A stretch of 64,000 bases of DNA from Sagittula sp048553715. Its GTDB lineage: Bacteria > Pseudomonadota > Alphaproteobacteria > Rhodobacterales > Rhodobacteraceae. Every line of letters starts with the position of its first letter. The stretch's first letter is position 1. A program made the translations under genes and the position numbers. The notes below the pieces were generated by a model. The model made no database searches and was not told the origin of the DNA. It saw only the letters and a list, made by a program, of their open reading frames with translations. Positions 16,428 to 24,861 of the stretch are shown here, piece after piece. Location of the stretch: the NCBI RefSeq assembly GCF_048553715.1, contig NZ_JBLZNC010000002.1:372001-436000 (forward strand). The letters run 5' to 3'.

Positions 16428-17327
16428 TCAGCCCGCCAACTCAACGATGACAGCGCCCGCTGCGATCAAAGCCATGAGAGCGATGCGGCGCGGCCCCACC
16501 GTCTCCTTGAGCACCAGCCAGCCGATGATCGCCGCAAACACGGTCGAGGTCTCGCGCAGAACCGCCGCCTCCCCCACCTTGTCCAGTCGGGTGGCCAGCA
16601 TGACCGACCCGAAACTGCCGTAGGCCACCAGCGCACCAATCAGTCCCCGCTGCAACAACGGGCGCAGGGTCACGCCGCGAAACCTGTGCCGCATGACCAT
16701 CGGCACCAGTAGGGAAAAATCCAACGCGGAAAGAAAGAAGAACCACGCCAGAAAGGTAAACGGGTTGGCCGTCGCCCGAATGCCGTAGGCGTCATAGGTG
16801 GTGTACAGCGCGACCATAAAGCCGGTCAGCAAGGCAAAGATCAGCGCAGGGCCCAGCGTGTCCCGTTCCGCTTCGAGAAACAGGAAGTTGTAAACCGCCA
16901 GCCCGAAAATCCCCGCCAGCAAGACAAACAGCCCCAGCCATTGCAGGGGGGCAAAGGTCTCGCCAAAAATCAGCCAAGCGCCCACCACGGTGAACAACGG
17001 GCCGGAGCCACGCACAACCGGATAGACCACGGTAAAGGCCCCGCGCGAAAAGGCCATCGCCATCAGCACCTTATAGACGAAATGGATCACCACCATGCCG
17101 GCGAAGATCGGCCACATATGCGGCTCTGGCCACGGCACCAGAAACACCATCGGCAGCGACAGGCAGGCCAGCCAGCAGTCGATCGACCAGCGGGACAGCC
17201 ATGGATCGAACCGCCCCTTTTGCAGCGCGCCAAAGATTGCGTGCAACAGGGCCGCGAGCAGCGCCAACCCCAGCGCCGCCTGATGTCCGGCCTCGGTGCC
17301 CTCCAGAGATATCAGCCATTCGCTCAT
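16428..17327 (-). CDS. EamA/DMT superfamily transporter
   Basis: A 299-residue membrane protein with about ten hydrophobic helices in two repeated halves, the architecture of drug/metabolite transporters. The motif VVYPVVRGSGPLFTVVGAWL in the first half and AAVLRETSTVFAAIIGWLVLKE in the second are typical EamA sequences. ATG at 17327 has AAAGGGG upstream; the frame extends 31 codons further without a site. It is probably cotranscribed with yciB. Substrate unknown. Confidence 0.88.
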   Translation of the reverse strand: MSEWLISLEGTEAGHQAALGLALLAALLHAIFGALQKGRFDPWLSRWSIDCWLACLSLPMVFLVPWPEPHMWPIFAGMVVIHFVYKVLMAMAFSRGAFTVVYPVVRGSGPLFTVVGAWLIFGETFAPLQWLGLFVLLAGIFGLAVYNFLFLEAERDTLGPALIFALLTGFMVALYTTYDAYGIRATANPFTFLAWFFFLSALDFSLLVPMVMRHRFRGVTLRPLLQRGLIGALVAYGSFGSVMLATRLDKVGEAAVLRETSTVFAAIIGWLVLKETVGPRRIALMALIAAGAVIVELAG

Positions 17328-17500
17328 GGCGCGCCCCTTTGTCGTAGAATGCCTTTTGGCGGCCTGTGGCGCCGCATACAGCGGTATACCAGCCCTGTCG
17401 CCCCGACCAGCCCGCACCATGCAATGCCCGCCTTACACTTCGGAACCCTCGCCCGTGGCAGCTGGTTGGCCTGACAGAGAACTTGGTACGGAGCGCAGGC

Positions 17501-17998
17501 ATGTGGACATCGATTGCGGACGAAATGGGGGGCAGTTTTTCGGTGGTTCCCGCGTCGCTGGCTTTTACCCGTCTGGCTGCCGCGGTCATCTTGTCTGCAA
17601 TCGTGGGACTGGAACGCGAGCTTCAGGGAAAACCCGCCGGACTGCGCACCCATATTCTGGTCGCTGTCGCGGCCTGCCTGTTTGTGCTGGTGGGGATGGA
17701 GCTGTCCGCCATCAGCTTTGGCGACACCGGCGAACAGCGCCACGACCCCCTGCGCATGATCGAGGCGGTCACCGCAGGCGTGGCCTTTCTGGCGGCGGGT
17801 GTGATTTTCACCTCTGGCGGGCAGGTCCAGAACCTGACCACTGGCGCGTCATTGTGGCTGTGCGGGGCCATCGGACTTGGCTGCGGCGCGGGCAGTCTGG
17901 CCATATCGGCCATGGCCACAGCACTGGTGGTCGTGGTTCTGTTTGTGCTGGGCCAGTTGGAAAAACGGCTTGGCGTTAAGCGAGACGAACAGGTTTAA
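17501..17998 (+). CDS. MgtC/SapB family membrane protein
   Basis: A 165-residue protein with four to five membrane helices. The MgtC/SapB core is plain: RLAAAVILSAIVGLERELQGKPAGLRTHILV, then AGVAFLAAGVIF and the LTTGASLWLCGAIGLGCG segment. The family is linked to growth at low magnesium and to ATP synthase or acid control in several bacteria; the role here is not shown. ATG at 17501 follows GGAGCGCAGG. Its TAA overlaps the TAA of the opposing ftsY gene. Confidence 0.9.
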   Translation: MWTSIADEMGGSFSVVPASLAFTRLAAAVILSAIVGLERELQGKPAGLRTHILVAVAACLFVLVGMELSAISFGDTGEQRHDPLRMIEAVTAGVAFLAAGVIFTSGGQVQNLTTGASLWLCGAIGLGCGAGSLAISAMATALVVVVLFVLGQLEKRLGVKRDEQV

Positions 17999-19089
17999 CT
18001 GTCCAATCCTGTCAGTGCAGCGGCAAACTCTTCGGGATCGAAGGGCGCGAGATCGTCGATCTGCTCCCCCACCCCGATGGCATGGATCGGCAGGCCGAAT
18101 TTGTCGGCCAGCGCCACCAGAACGCCGCCCTTTGCGGTGCCGTCAAGCTTTGTCATCACCAGACCAGACACGTCGGCCAGTTGGCGGAACGCCTCTGTCT
18201 GAACCAATGCGTTCTGGCCTGTGGTCGCATCCAGCACCAACAGCGTGTTGTGCGGCGCGTCGGGGTCTTTCTTGCGGATCACCCGGACGATCTTGGCCAG
18301 TTCTTCCATGAGGTCAGAGCGGTTTTGCAGGCGGCCTGCCGTGTCGATCATCAACAGATCCGCCCCTTCAGCCTGCGCCTTGGTCATGGCGTCATAGGCC
18401 AGCGATGCGGGATCGGATCCTTCAGGCGCTGTCAGCACCGGCACGCCCGCCCGTTCGCCCCAGACCTGCAACTGTTCGACGGCCGCCGCGCGAAAGGTAT
18501 CGCCCGCCGCGATCACAACCGATTTTCCCGCCGCGCGGAACTGGCTGGCCAGTTTGCCGATCGTGGTTGTCTTGCCCGATCCGTTGACACCGACCACCAG
18601 AACCACCTGCGGCGTTTTGGGGTACAGCGGCAGCGGGCGCGCCACAGGTTCCATCACGCGGGCGATCTCTTGGGCCAACAACTCCTTGATCTCGCGCGCA
18701 GACACCCTGCGGCCCATGCGTCCCTCTGCGATGTTCGACGTCACGCGCAGCGCAGTGTCCACCCCCATATCCGAGGCGATCAACAACTCCTCAAGACTTT
18801 CGAGCATATCATCGTCGAGCACGCGACGCGGTGCCTCTGTCGCGCCGCCGCCGACCAGACGGCCCAACAGCGACGGACGTGCCGTGCCTTGCGGTTCGGT
18901 TTCCTCAGGCAAGGGCATGGGGTCCAGAACGGCGGCCGGGGCTTGCGGGGCCGGTGCGGGATCGCTGGCGGGCGCCTCTGCAATTGGCCCTTCTTCCGCA
19001 GCTGCCTCTTCGACAATGGCATCCAGCCCCTCGTCCAGTTTGGACGAGGATTTGAACAGCTTGTTTTTCAGCTTCCCGAAAAAGGACAT
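17995..19089 (-). CDS. ftsY: Signal recognition particle receptor FtsY
   Basis: SRP receptor GTPase that docks ribosome-SRP complexes at the inner membrane. It has 364 residues: an N-terminal basic helix MSFFGKLKNKLFKSSSKL, an acidic and Pro/Ala-rich A domain to about residue 75, the N helical bundle, then the G domain with GVNGSGKTTTIGKLA (P loop), DTFRAAAVEQL, IDTAGRLQN, TKLDGTAKGG and a C-terminal GVGEQIDDLAPFD. The start at 19089 matches the family N-terminus; the upstream open extension has no such features. Stops of ftsY and the MgtC-like gene overlap. Confidence 0.97.
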   Translation of the reverse strand: MSFFGKLKNKLFKSSSKLDEGLDAIVEEAAAEEGPIAEAPASDPAPAPQAPAAVLDPMPLPEETEPQGTARPSLLGRLVGGGATEAPRRVLDDDMLESLEELLIASDMGVDTALRVTSNIAEGRMGRRVSAREIKELLAQEIARVMEPVARPLPLYPKTPQVVLVVGVNGSGKTTTIGKLASQFRAAGKSVVIAAGDTFRAAAVEQLQVWGERAGVPVLTAPEGSDPASLAYDAMTKAQAEGADLLMIDTAGRLQNRSDLMEELAKIVRVIRKKDPDAPHNTLLVLDATTGQNALVQTEAFRQLADVSGLVMTKLDGTAKGGVLVALADKFGLPIHAIGVGEQIDDLAPFDPEEFAAALTGLDS

Positions 19090-19188
19090 GGCCGCGGCTC
19101 CGACAAATTGTTTTTCCTCACCTAATACGCGCAGCCCCCTAATGAAAGTCTCAGTTGACGCTGCGGGCTGCGCAGGTCTTATAGGCAT

Positions 19189-20073
19189 ATGTTCCGGTGG
19201 GTGTTGATCGTTTGGGTCTGTCTTGCGGCGGCGCCCGTGCGCGCCGAGCCGGGAACCCTGTGTTCCAGCGGCACCCACGGGCAGGTTCAATGTATCCGCC
19301 CGTCGCACTTTGTCTTCGACACCTGTCAGGCGCTGGAGTATTTCGCCCGCCACAACGGTTTGGACCCGGGCTTTTTCACGCGGCTGATCTGGCAGGAAAG
19401 CCGGTTTGACCCCAATGCGCTTAGCCATGCGAACGCTATGGGCATTGCGCAATTCATCGCCTCCACCGCGCGGCTGCGCGGGCTGCACGATCCCTACAAC
19501 CCAGCCGAAGCTCTGGAATTCTCTGCAGAATACTTGGGCGAGATGAGCCGAAAATACGGCAATGTCGGTCTCGCCGCAGTGGGCTACAACGGGGGGGAAC
19601 GCCGCGCCGAAGGGTTGATCGCGAAAACTGGCGGGCTGGCGCGCGAAACGGTTAACTACGTGCGCATCATCACCGGACTAAGCGCAGAGACATGGCGCGA
19701 CACACCGCCAGAAGCACATGATTTCCGGCTTGATGGGGATGTGCCGTTTCAGCAGGCCTGCCATGCCCTTGCCCGCGACCGCCGCCTGACAGCCTTTCCC
19801 GACCCCGAGCCCGTCCTGCCCGATTGGGGCGTGCAAGTGGCCTTTGGTGTGACGCGCGACGCAGCGCTGTCGAAATTCCGCAGCGCCACGCGCGCCTGTC
19901 GCACAGCGATCGGCGGCGAGGACCCGTTTCTCGTCTGGGAGAAAAGCCGCGCCAGCCCGCGCGGCGGATACTATATGGCGCGCCTCGGCCGCAGCAGCCG
20001 TGACGCCGCGTGGCGGCTGTGCAGCCAGCTAAAACGCAGTGGATGCGTCTGCGCTGTGTATCGCACAGATTAA
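19189..20073 (+). CDS. Secreted lytic transglycosylase with a C-terminal SPOR-like domain
   Basis: A 294-residue exported murein transglycosylase. The signal peptide ends at PVRA. The SLT domain has the catalytic Glu in RLIWQESRFDPNALS, then AMGIAQFIASTARLRGL and AAVGYNGGERRAEGL. From about residue 195 a second domain begins with VQVAFGVTRDAALSKFRS and repeats an RSSRDAAWRLCSQLKRSGC segment, resembling a peptidoglycan-binding SPOR fold. It is divergent from ftsY. The N-terminal Cys pair and C-terminal Cys cluster (CSQLKRSGCVC) suggest disulfides. The SPOR call is by pattern and less certain. Confidence 0.88.
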   Translation: MFRWVLIVWVCLAAAPVRAEPGTLCSSGTHGQVQCIRPSHFVFDTCQALEYFARHNGLDPGFFTRLIWQESRFDPNALSHANAMGIAQFIASTARLRGLHDPYNPAEALEFSAEYLGEMSRKYGNVGLAAVGYNGGERRAEGLIAKTGGLARETVNYVRIITGLSAETWRDTPPEAHDFRLDGDVPFQQACHALARDRRLTAFPDPEPVLPDWGVQVAFGVTRDAALSKFRSATRACRTAIGGEDPFLVWEKSRASPRGGYYMARLGRSSRDAAWRLCSQLKRSGCVCAVYRTD

Positions 20074-20135
20074 CGTTATGCGATTATTTCCCCCGACCTT
20101 GGCATCTGTGAGCGGGGAAAATTACACAAAACCGA

Positions 20136-21824
20136 TTATTCGATCTCTTCAGGGAAATGTCGCATGGTCAGGCGGATCGGGTTTGGCGCCGCCTGACCCA
20201 AGCCGCAAATCGATGCGTCCGCCATCGCGGTGCACAGCTCTTCAAGCAGCGGTTGATCCCATGACGGCGCGCTCATCAGCTTCACCGCCTTTTCACAGCC
20301 GACGCGGCAGGGCGTGCACTGACCACAGCTTTCATCCTCGAAGAAACGCAGCATGTTCAGCGCCGCATCCCGCGCGGAATCCTGATCCGACAAGACCACG
20401 ACTGCCGCCGATCCGATAAAGGTGTCTTCCTCCTGCAAGACATCAAAATCCAAGGGAATATCGGCTTTCGACGCAGGCAAAAGACCAGAGGACGGACCAC
20501 CGGGTTGGTAGGCCTTAAAGCTATGTCCCGCAGCCATGCCACCCGCCGCCGCGATCAGATCGGTGATCGTCGAGCCTGCTGGCAACTGGTACATCCCCGG
20601 GCTGCGCACACGTCCTGATACCGAAAAAGACCGCAGCCCACGCCGCCCGTTCTTTTCGACCGAAGACAGGATTTCCGGCCCTTCGCGGCAGACCTTACAG
20701 ACCCAGTACAAGGTTTCGACATTGTGGACCAAGGTGGGGCGGCCAAACACGCCAACCTGCGCAACATAGGGCGGGCGATGGCGTGGAATGCCGCGCTTGC
20801 CTTCGATGGATTCGATCATCGCGCTTTCCTCGCCGCAGATATAGGCCCCGGCCCCGCGTCGCAGATCGATATAGCCCGCAGACACATGACCTGCGACCTC
20901 CAACGCGCTGATTTCACGACGTAAAAGCGCGATGATGGCGGGGTATTCGTCGCGCATGTAGATGAACACACGCTCCGCCTCGACCGCCCAGGCCGCAATC
21001 AGCATTCCCTCAAGAAAAACATGAGGTTCCCGCTCAAGGTGCACGCGATCTTTGAAGGTGCCGGGCTCGCCCTCGTCCCCGTTGACCGCCAGATAGCGCG
21101 GCCCGTCTGCTGCACGCACAAAGCCCCACTTCTTGCCGGAGGGAAACCCCGCCCCACCCAAGCCGCGCAGACCCGAGGAGAGAACACGATCCTGCACCTC
21201 CTCCCAATTGCCATCGGCGCGCAAAGCCGCCAGCGTCTGGTAACCACCCTCCGCCTCATAGGCGGCCAGCCCTTGGTAGTCGGGCATATCAGGATGGGTG
21301 TGCCCTGCGGCAATCGCGGCGTGGGTTTTGGCCTCCGTCGCGTTTAGAATGTGGTGGTGGCCCAGTTCCAGAACCGGTGCGCTGTCACAACGCCCCATGC
21401 AGGGTGCGCGCAGCACCCGCACCTCAGCCGGGTCCAAGCCCTGCTCCAACGCCGCTTGAAGCTGCTGCGATCCTGCAAGCTCACACGACAGGCTGTCACA
21501 CACGCGAATCGTCAGGGCGGGTGGCGGTCTCTCGCCTTCCTTGACCACGTCAAAATGCGCATAAAAAGTTGCGACCTCGTAAACCTCGGCCATGGACAGG
21601 CGCATCTCCTCGGCCAAGGCGCGCAGATGCGCGGCGGACAGATGGCCATAGGTGTCCTGTATCAGATGCAGATGTTCGATCAGCATGTCGCGGCTGAGCG
21701 GACGCCCCTCCAGCAGGGCGCGGACCTCGGCCAGCGCCGTATCGTCCAACTGGCGTCCCTTTGGTGTTCCGCGCCCTTTGCCCGGAGCCGTTTTCCACAC
21801 ACCTTTGCGCTGATCCAGTGCCAT
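20136..21824 (-). CDS. NAD-linked diaphorase, fused FdsG/NuoE- and FdsB/NuoF-like subunits, without an alpha subunit
   Basis: A 562-residue fusion. Residues 30-160 are thioredoxin-like NuoE/FdsG with the 2Fe-2S ligands in VCDSLSCELAG and APCMGRCDSAP. From about 210 a NuoF/FdsB part follows: LRGLGGAGFPSGKKW (NADH site), NGDEGEPGTFKDR (FMN site), GAYICGEESAMIESIEG, the SLBB-like VSGRVRSPGMYQLP, and the 4Fe-4S ligands CGQCTPCRVGC with a later ICGLG. It would pass electrons between NAD and a partner dehydrogenase. Formate dehydrogenase beta subunits of roseobacters look like this. The expected FdsA, FdsC and FdsD genes are absent on either side: the next gene downstream is convergent and the upstream one is divergent. 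Confidence 0.88.
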   Translation of the reverse strand: MALDQRKGVWKTAPGKGRGTPKGRQLDDTALAEVRALLEGRPLSRDMLIEHLHLIQDTYGHLSAAHLRALAEEMRLSMAEVYEVATFYAHFDVVKEGERPPPALTIRVCDSLSCELAGSQQLQAALEQGLDPAEVRVLRAPCMGRCDSAPVLELGHHHILNATEAKTHAAIAAGHTHPDMPDYQGLAAYEAEGGYQTLAALRADGNWEEVQDRVLSSGLRGLGGAGFPSGKKWGFVRAADGPRYLAVNGDEGEPGTFKDRVHLEREPHVFLEGMLIAAWAVEAERVFIYMRDEYPAIIALLRREISALEVAGHVSAGYIDLRRGAGAYICGEESAMIESIEGKRGIPRHRPPYVAQVGVFGRPTLVHNVETLYWVCKVCREGPEILSSVEKNGRRGLRSFSVSGRVRSPGMYQLPAGSTITDLIAAAGGMAAGHSFKAYQPGGPSSGLLPASKADIPLDFDVLQEEDTFIGSAAVVVLSDQDSARDAALNMLRFFEDESCGQCTPCRVGCEKAVKLMSAPSWDQPLLEELCTAMADASICGLGQAAPNPIRLTMRHFPEEIE

Positions 21825-21982
21825 GCCTTGCCTCTTGCCGTTGGACGTGAGGTCACCCTAGCCGCCAATGCCGTGATTGCGCAGAGGAAAAGCGACGTCT
21901 TGCGACAAAGCAACGCCTATCCGCCGCGTCGAAAACAGCCGATGCGTGACGAAAGGTTCCGATACGCGCTAAACTGTTGTCG

Positions 21983-22004
21983 CCCGCATCAAGCCCGCAT
22001 CAAG
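21983..22004 (+). repeat. Tandem 11-base direct repeat before the alkB-like gene
   Basis: CCCGCATCAAG occurs twice without a gap (21983-21993, 21994-22004), ending 12 bases before the ATG and overlapping the ribosome-binding region (AAGAAGG). It may be a regulator site or a chance duplication. Confidence 0.5.
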
Positions 22005-22015
22005 AAGGTCTCCGC

Positions 22016-23056
22016 ATGGTCCGCTTTACATTGGCAAGCTTTGGCATGGTTGCGCTGCTCGCGTTGGCGATTGCGCTGGGGGGTGGGTTCGCATGGGCTG
22101 CGCTGTGCTACATCACCGTGTTCACCTATTTTATGGACAAACTCGGGGCTTTGGTCGCCCCTGACCGGCCCGGGTCGGAATTCCCTGCCGGTGACGGGCT
22201 GGCGGTTGCATTGGGGATGGTCCATTTTCCGCTGCTGTTCGGCGGCGTGGCGGCGCTGACGCTTGGCCCTGCGGCATTGCCTGAAAAACTGGCACTGTTT
22301 TTCGCGCTGGCGCTGTTTTTGGGACAGGTCAGCAACTCTAACGCTCATGAGCTGATCCATCGCCCCAATCGCTGGATGCGGCGCCTTGGGGTCGCGGTCT
22401 ACGGATCGGTGCTGTTCGGCTTTCATGCGTCGGCGCATCCGCGCGTGCATCATATCTTTGCCGCCACCCCGCGTGACCCCAATTCAGCCCCCTTGGGACA
22501 AGGGTTTTGGCGGTTCGCACAGCGGGCATGGCGTGGCGCGCTGGTCGAGGGCTACCGCGCTGAGCGCAAGCTGCGCCCCACGGGCCCGACGCCCTATTCC
22601 GCCTATGCGGCTTTGGCCGCCGCGTCGCTGGCAGGGGCCGCCATGATCGGTGGCCTGCCCGCGGTTGCTGTGTTCTTCGCGCTGGCGGTCTATGCGCAGT
22701 TGCAACTGCTGCTGTCGGATTACGTCCAGCACTACGGGCTGCAGCGGCGCGAGATCACGCCGGGGCGCTTTGAACCCTTCGGCCCACAGCACAGCTGGAA
22801 CGCACCGCATGGGTTTTCCTCGGCGCTGATGCTGAATGCCCCGCGCCATTCCGATCACCACAGCCGCCCCATGCGCCCCTATCCGGCGCTGGAACTGGAC
22901 TGCGAGACCATGCCGATGTTGCCACATTCCGTGCCGGTTATGGCTGTGGTTGCGCTGATCCCGCCGGTGTGGCGGCGGATCATGGACCACCGCGCCCGCC
23001 GTTGGGCCAACGCCCCCCTTGCCGATCCCCGCGAATCTGCCAAGGTTGCGTCATGA
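22016..23056 (+). CDS. alkB: AlkB-family membrane di-iron alkane hydroxylase
   Basis: A 346-residue integral-membrane non-haem di-iron oxygenase. About six hydrophobic helices surround the His boxes: HELIHR (box 1), HASAHPRVHH (box 2), QHYGLQR (HYG box) and APRHSDHH (box 3). These follow the AlkB/XylM order, though box 2 has HPRVHH where typical AlkB has a GHH motif and box 3 lacks the usual LQ before RHSDHH. The likely role is hydroxylation of an alkane or methyl group with rubredoxin electrons; no rubredoxin gene is near. ATG at 22016 follows AGAAGG. Its stop overlaps the start of a small secreted protein (ATGA). Confidence 0.85.
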   Translation: MVRFTLASFGMVALLALAIALGGGFAWAALCYITVFTYFMDKLGALVAPDRPGSEFPAGDGLAVALGMVHFPLLFGGVAALTLGPAALPEKLALFFALALFLGQVSNSNAHELIHRPNRWMRRLGVAVYGSVLFGFHASAHPRVHHIFAATPRDPNSAPLGQGFWRFAQRAWRGALVEGYRAERKLRPTGPTPYSAYAALAAASLAGAAMIGGLPAVAVFFALAVYAQLQLLLSDYVQHYGLQRREITPGRFEPFGPQHSWNAPHGFSSALMLNAPRHSDHHSRPMRPYPALELDCETMPMLPHSVPVMAVVALIPPVWRRIMDHRARRWANAPLADPRESAKVAS

Positions 23057-23457
23057 CCTCACTTCGCGCCCTTTCCGTGTTTGCCTTGCTCGCGCTGCCC
23101 GTTCAGGCGGCCGAGCCCATGTCCGCGCAGGAATTCGACGCCTATGTCACGGGCAAAACGCTGCATTACGGGCTGGGGGGCGACGCCTACGGGGTCGAGG
23201 AATACCTTTCCAACCGCCGCGTGCGCTGGTCCTTCATGGACGGCGACTGCAAGGATGGCAGCTGGTACGAAGCCGCTGACGGGCAAATCTGCTTTGTCTA
23301 CGAGGACAGCCCAGAGGCCCCGCAATGCTGGCTGTTCTACCGCGAAGGATCGCGGCTGCGCGCAGTGTTCGAGGGCGACACCAGCGCCACCGTGCTTTAC
23401 GAGGCTGAACAGAACACAGAGCCGATGCTGTGCTACGGGCCGAAAATCGGCGTCTAG
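23053..23457 (+). CDS. Small secreted protein coupled to the alkB-like gene
   Basis: A 134-residue protein I cannot assign. It has a short signal peptide (LRALSVFALLALPVQA) and four Cys in the mature part, in GDCKDGSWYEAADGQICFVY, QCWLFY and MLCYGP. The YEVR-like aromatic content and paired Cys suggest a compact periplasmic beta domain with disulfides. It overlaps the alkB stop by four bases, so it is translationally coupled and may assist the hydroxylase or sense its product (inference). Its stop overlaps that of the opposing LysR gene by four bases. Confidence 0.75.
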   Translation: MTSLRALSVFALLALPVQAAEPMSAQEFDAYVTGKTLHYGLGGDAYGVEEYLSNRRVRWSFMDGDCKDGSWYEAADGQICFVYEDSPEAPQCWLFYREGSRLRAVFEGDTSATVLYEAEQNTEPMLCYGPKIGV

Positions 23458-24341
23458 ACAGTCTCGCGCAGCCGTTCGCGCGGCGTGTTTTCCGCCCCCG
23501 CCTGCATCATCCCCTGCCGGATGTAATCGCACAGGATCTGGGTGATGCCTTTCTTGCCTTTGCCTTCATACAAGTTAATCAGCTGCGCCCCCAGCGGCGG
23601 CAGCATGTCGTCCTCGATGTAGTCGACAAAGGCCGGCACATGGCCGTGTAATCGCGCCGACACGGCCAGATCCGCGCTGACGGTGGCATCCACGGTCATA
23701 TCGCTGTCGGAATCGACCGCCAGCTCCCACGGCAGGTCCGCCCCATCCAGCGCGCCCAGAACATGTTCACGAAACCCGCAGGACCGGCAAAAGGCCACCC
23801 GAAGGGGGCGCGCCTTTAACGCCTGCCCGTTCAGCGCGCCAACCCAGCGCAGCGGCACCTCCAGCAGGGTTTCGCCACCCTCCCCCACCTGTGGTTCAGT
23901 GGTCAGGATCACATCCACCAGACCACGGGCGAACTGCGCCTTGAGCGATTTGGTAAACGAGCTGATCAGACGCACTTTGACACGGGGATGTGTGCGGCCC
24001 ATGCGCTGCAACACCTGCGGAATCACCGGGTAGACAATATCGGTCGGCACGCCCAGCACGATCTCCCCCTCCCATTCCTGACAGGTCAGCCGTGTGTAGA
24101 TCTCATCATTGAGTTCAACCATGCGCTGCGCATACCCCAGCAACTGCGCCCCCGCCGGGGTCAGCGTGACACCGCGCCCCGCACGATCCAGCAACTGCAG
24201 CCCCAGCATATCTTCGAGCCGTTTCAACTGCATCGACACCGCAGATTGCGTCAGGTTCAGGAAACCTGCTGCCCGTGTCACACCGCCAGCTTCGGCCACC
24301 GCAACAAAGGACCGCAGCACGGTAATATCCAGATTGCGCAT
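23454..24341 (-). CDS. LysR family transcriptional regulator
   Basis: A 295-residue LTTR. The winged helix-turn-helix covers residues 4-62 (VLRSFVAVAEAGGVTRAAGFLNLTQSAVSMQLKRLE), followed by the two-lobe effector domain from about 90. The C-terminal region carries YEGKGKKGITQILCDYIRQG, which looks like a charged extra tail. It is convergent with the alkB-partner gene and divergent from the DUF1127 gene. A textbook LTTR inverted repeat lies 32 bases upstream of its start. The target and inducer are not identifiable from sequence. Confidence 0.92.
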   Translation of the reverse strand: MRNLDITVLRSFVAVAEAGGVTRAAGFLNLTQSAVSMQLKRLEDMLGLQLLDRAGRGVTLTPAGAQLLGYAQRMVELNDEIYTRLTCQEWEGEIVLGVPTDIVYPVIPQVLQRMGRTHPRVKVRLISSFTKSLKAQFARGLVDVILTTEPQVGEGGETLLEVPLRWVGALNGQALKARPLRVAFCRSCGFREHVLGALDGADLPWELAVDSDSDMTVDATVSADLAVSARLHGHVPAFVDYIEDDMLPPLGAQLINLYEGKGKKGITQILCDYIRQGMMQAGAENTPRERLRETV

Positions 24342-24372
24342 TCATCACCTCCTGTGATGCGACCCCTCAAGA

Positions 24373-24391
24373 ACATTCACTTTTAGAATGT
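24373..24391. promoter_or_regulatory. LysR-type operator (T-N11-A inverted repeat)
   Basis: ACATTC-N7-GAATGT is a perfect 6-7-6 inverted repeat containing the T-N11-A core of LTTR boxes. It sits 32 bases upstream of the LysR start and about 130 bases upstream of the divergent DUF1127 start, so it suits autoregulation and divergent control. Confidence 0.6.
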
Positions 24392-24523
24392 CAGCCTAGC
24401 GCCTACATATCAACCACGGAAATGATATCCGGCAGGATCGCACAAATTTTGATGATAACGTCGAAAATTTAAGCATTCCCGCCCCACCACGAAACGACCG
24501 ACCACGAAGAAAGGAAGAGAACG

Positions 24524-24730
24524 ATGCTTTTGTCCGTTTCCCCCGTCATGCACCCCTCGCCCCGCCGTTCGTCCCAACTGTGGACACGGCTGACAACATG
24601 GACAGAAACCGCCCACCAGCGCGCGATGCTGCGCAATCTTGATGCGACGGCTCTGCGCGATATGGGGATCGACCCCGAGGCCGCACTGGCCGAGGCACGT
24701 CGCCCATTTTGGGATACAGCCGCCCGTTGA
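24524..24730 (+). CDS. DUF1127 (YjiS-like) small protein
   Basis: A 68-residue protein ending in the DUF1127 motif: ...RAMLRNLDATALRDMGIDPEAALAEARRPFWD. Short DUF1127 proteins are frequent in alphaproteobacteria and have been linked to RNA turnover and to phosphate or stress adaptation. AAAGGAAGAGA precedes the ATG. A small hairpin with GATGCG/CGCATC arms at 24729-24747 follows the stop. It is divergent from the LysR gene, which makes it a possible target. Confidence 0.88.
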   Translation: MLLSVSPVMHPSPRRSSQLWTRLTTWTETAHQRAMLRNLDATALRDMGIDPEAALAEARRPFWDTAAR

Positions 24731-24861
24731 TGCGACGGAAACGCATCTGTCGCGTTTTCGACACGGGTTAATCTTGAAAAAACCTGCCTCTTTGACAATA
24801 TCAGAAACAACATCTCTGGGACGCCCTGTCCCGGGGCGGTTGGTTCTAATCGGAGGCTTTA

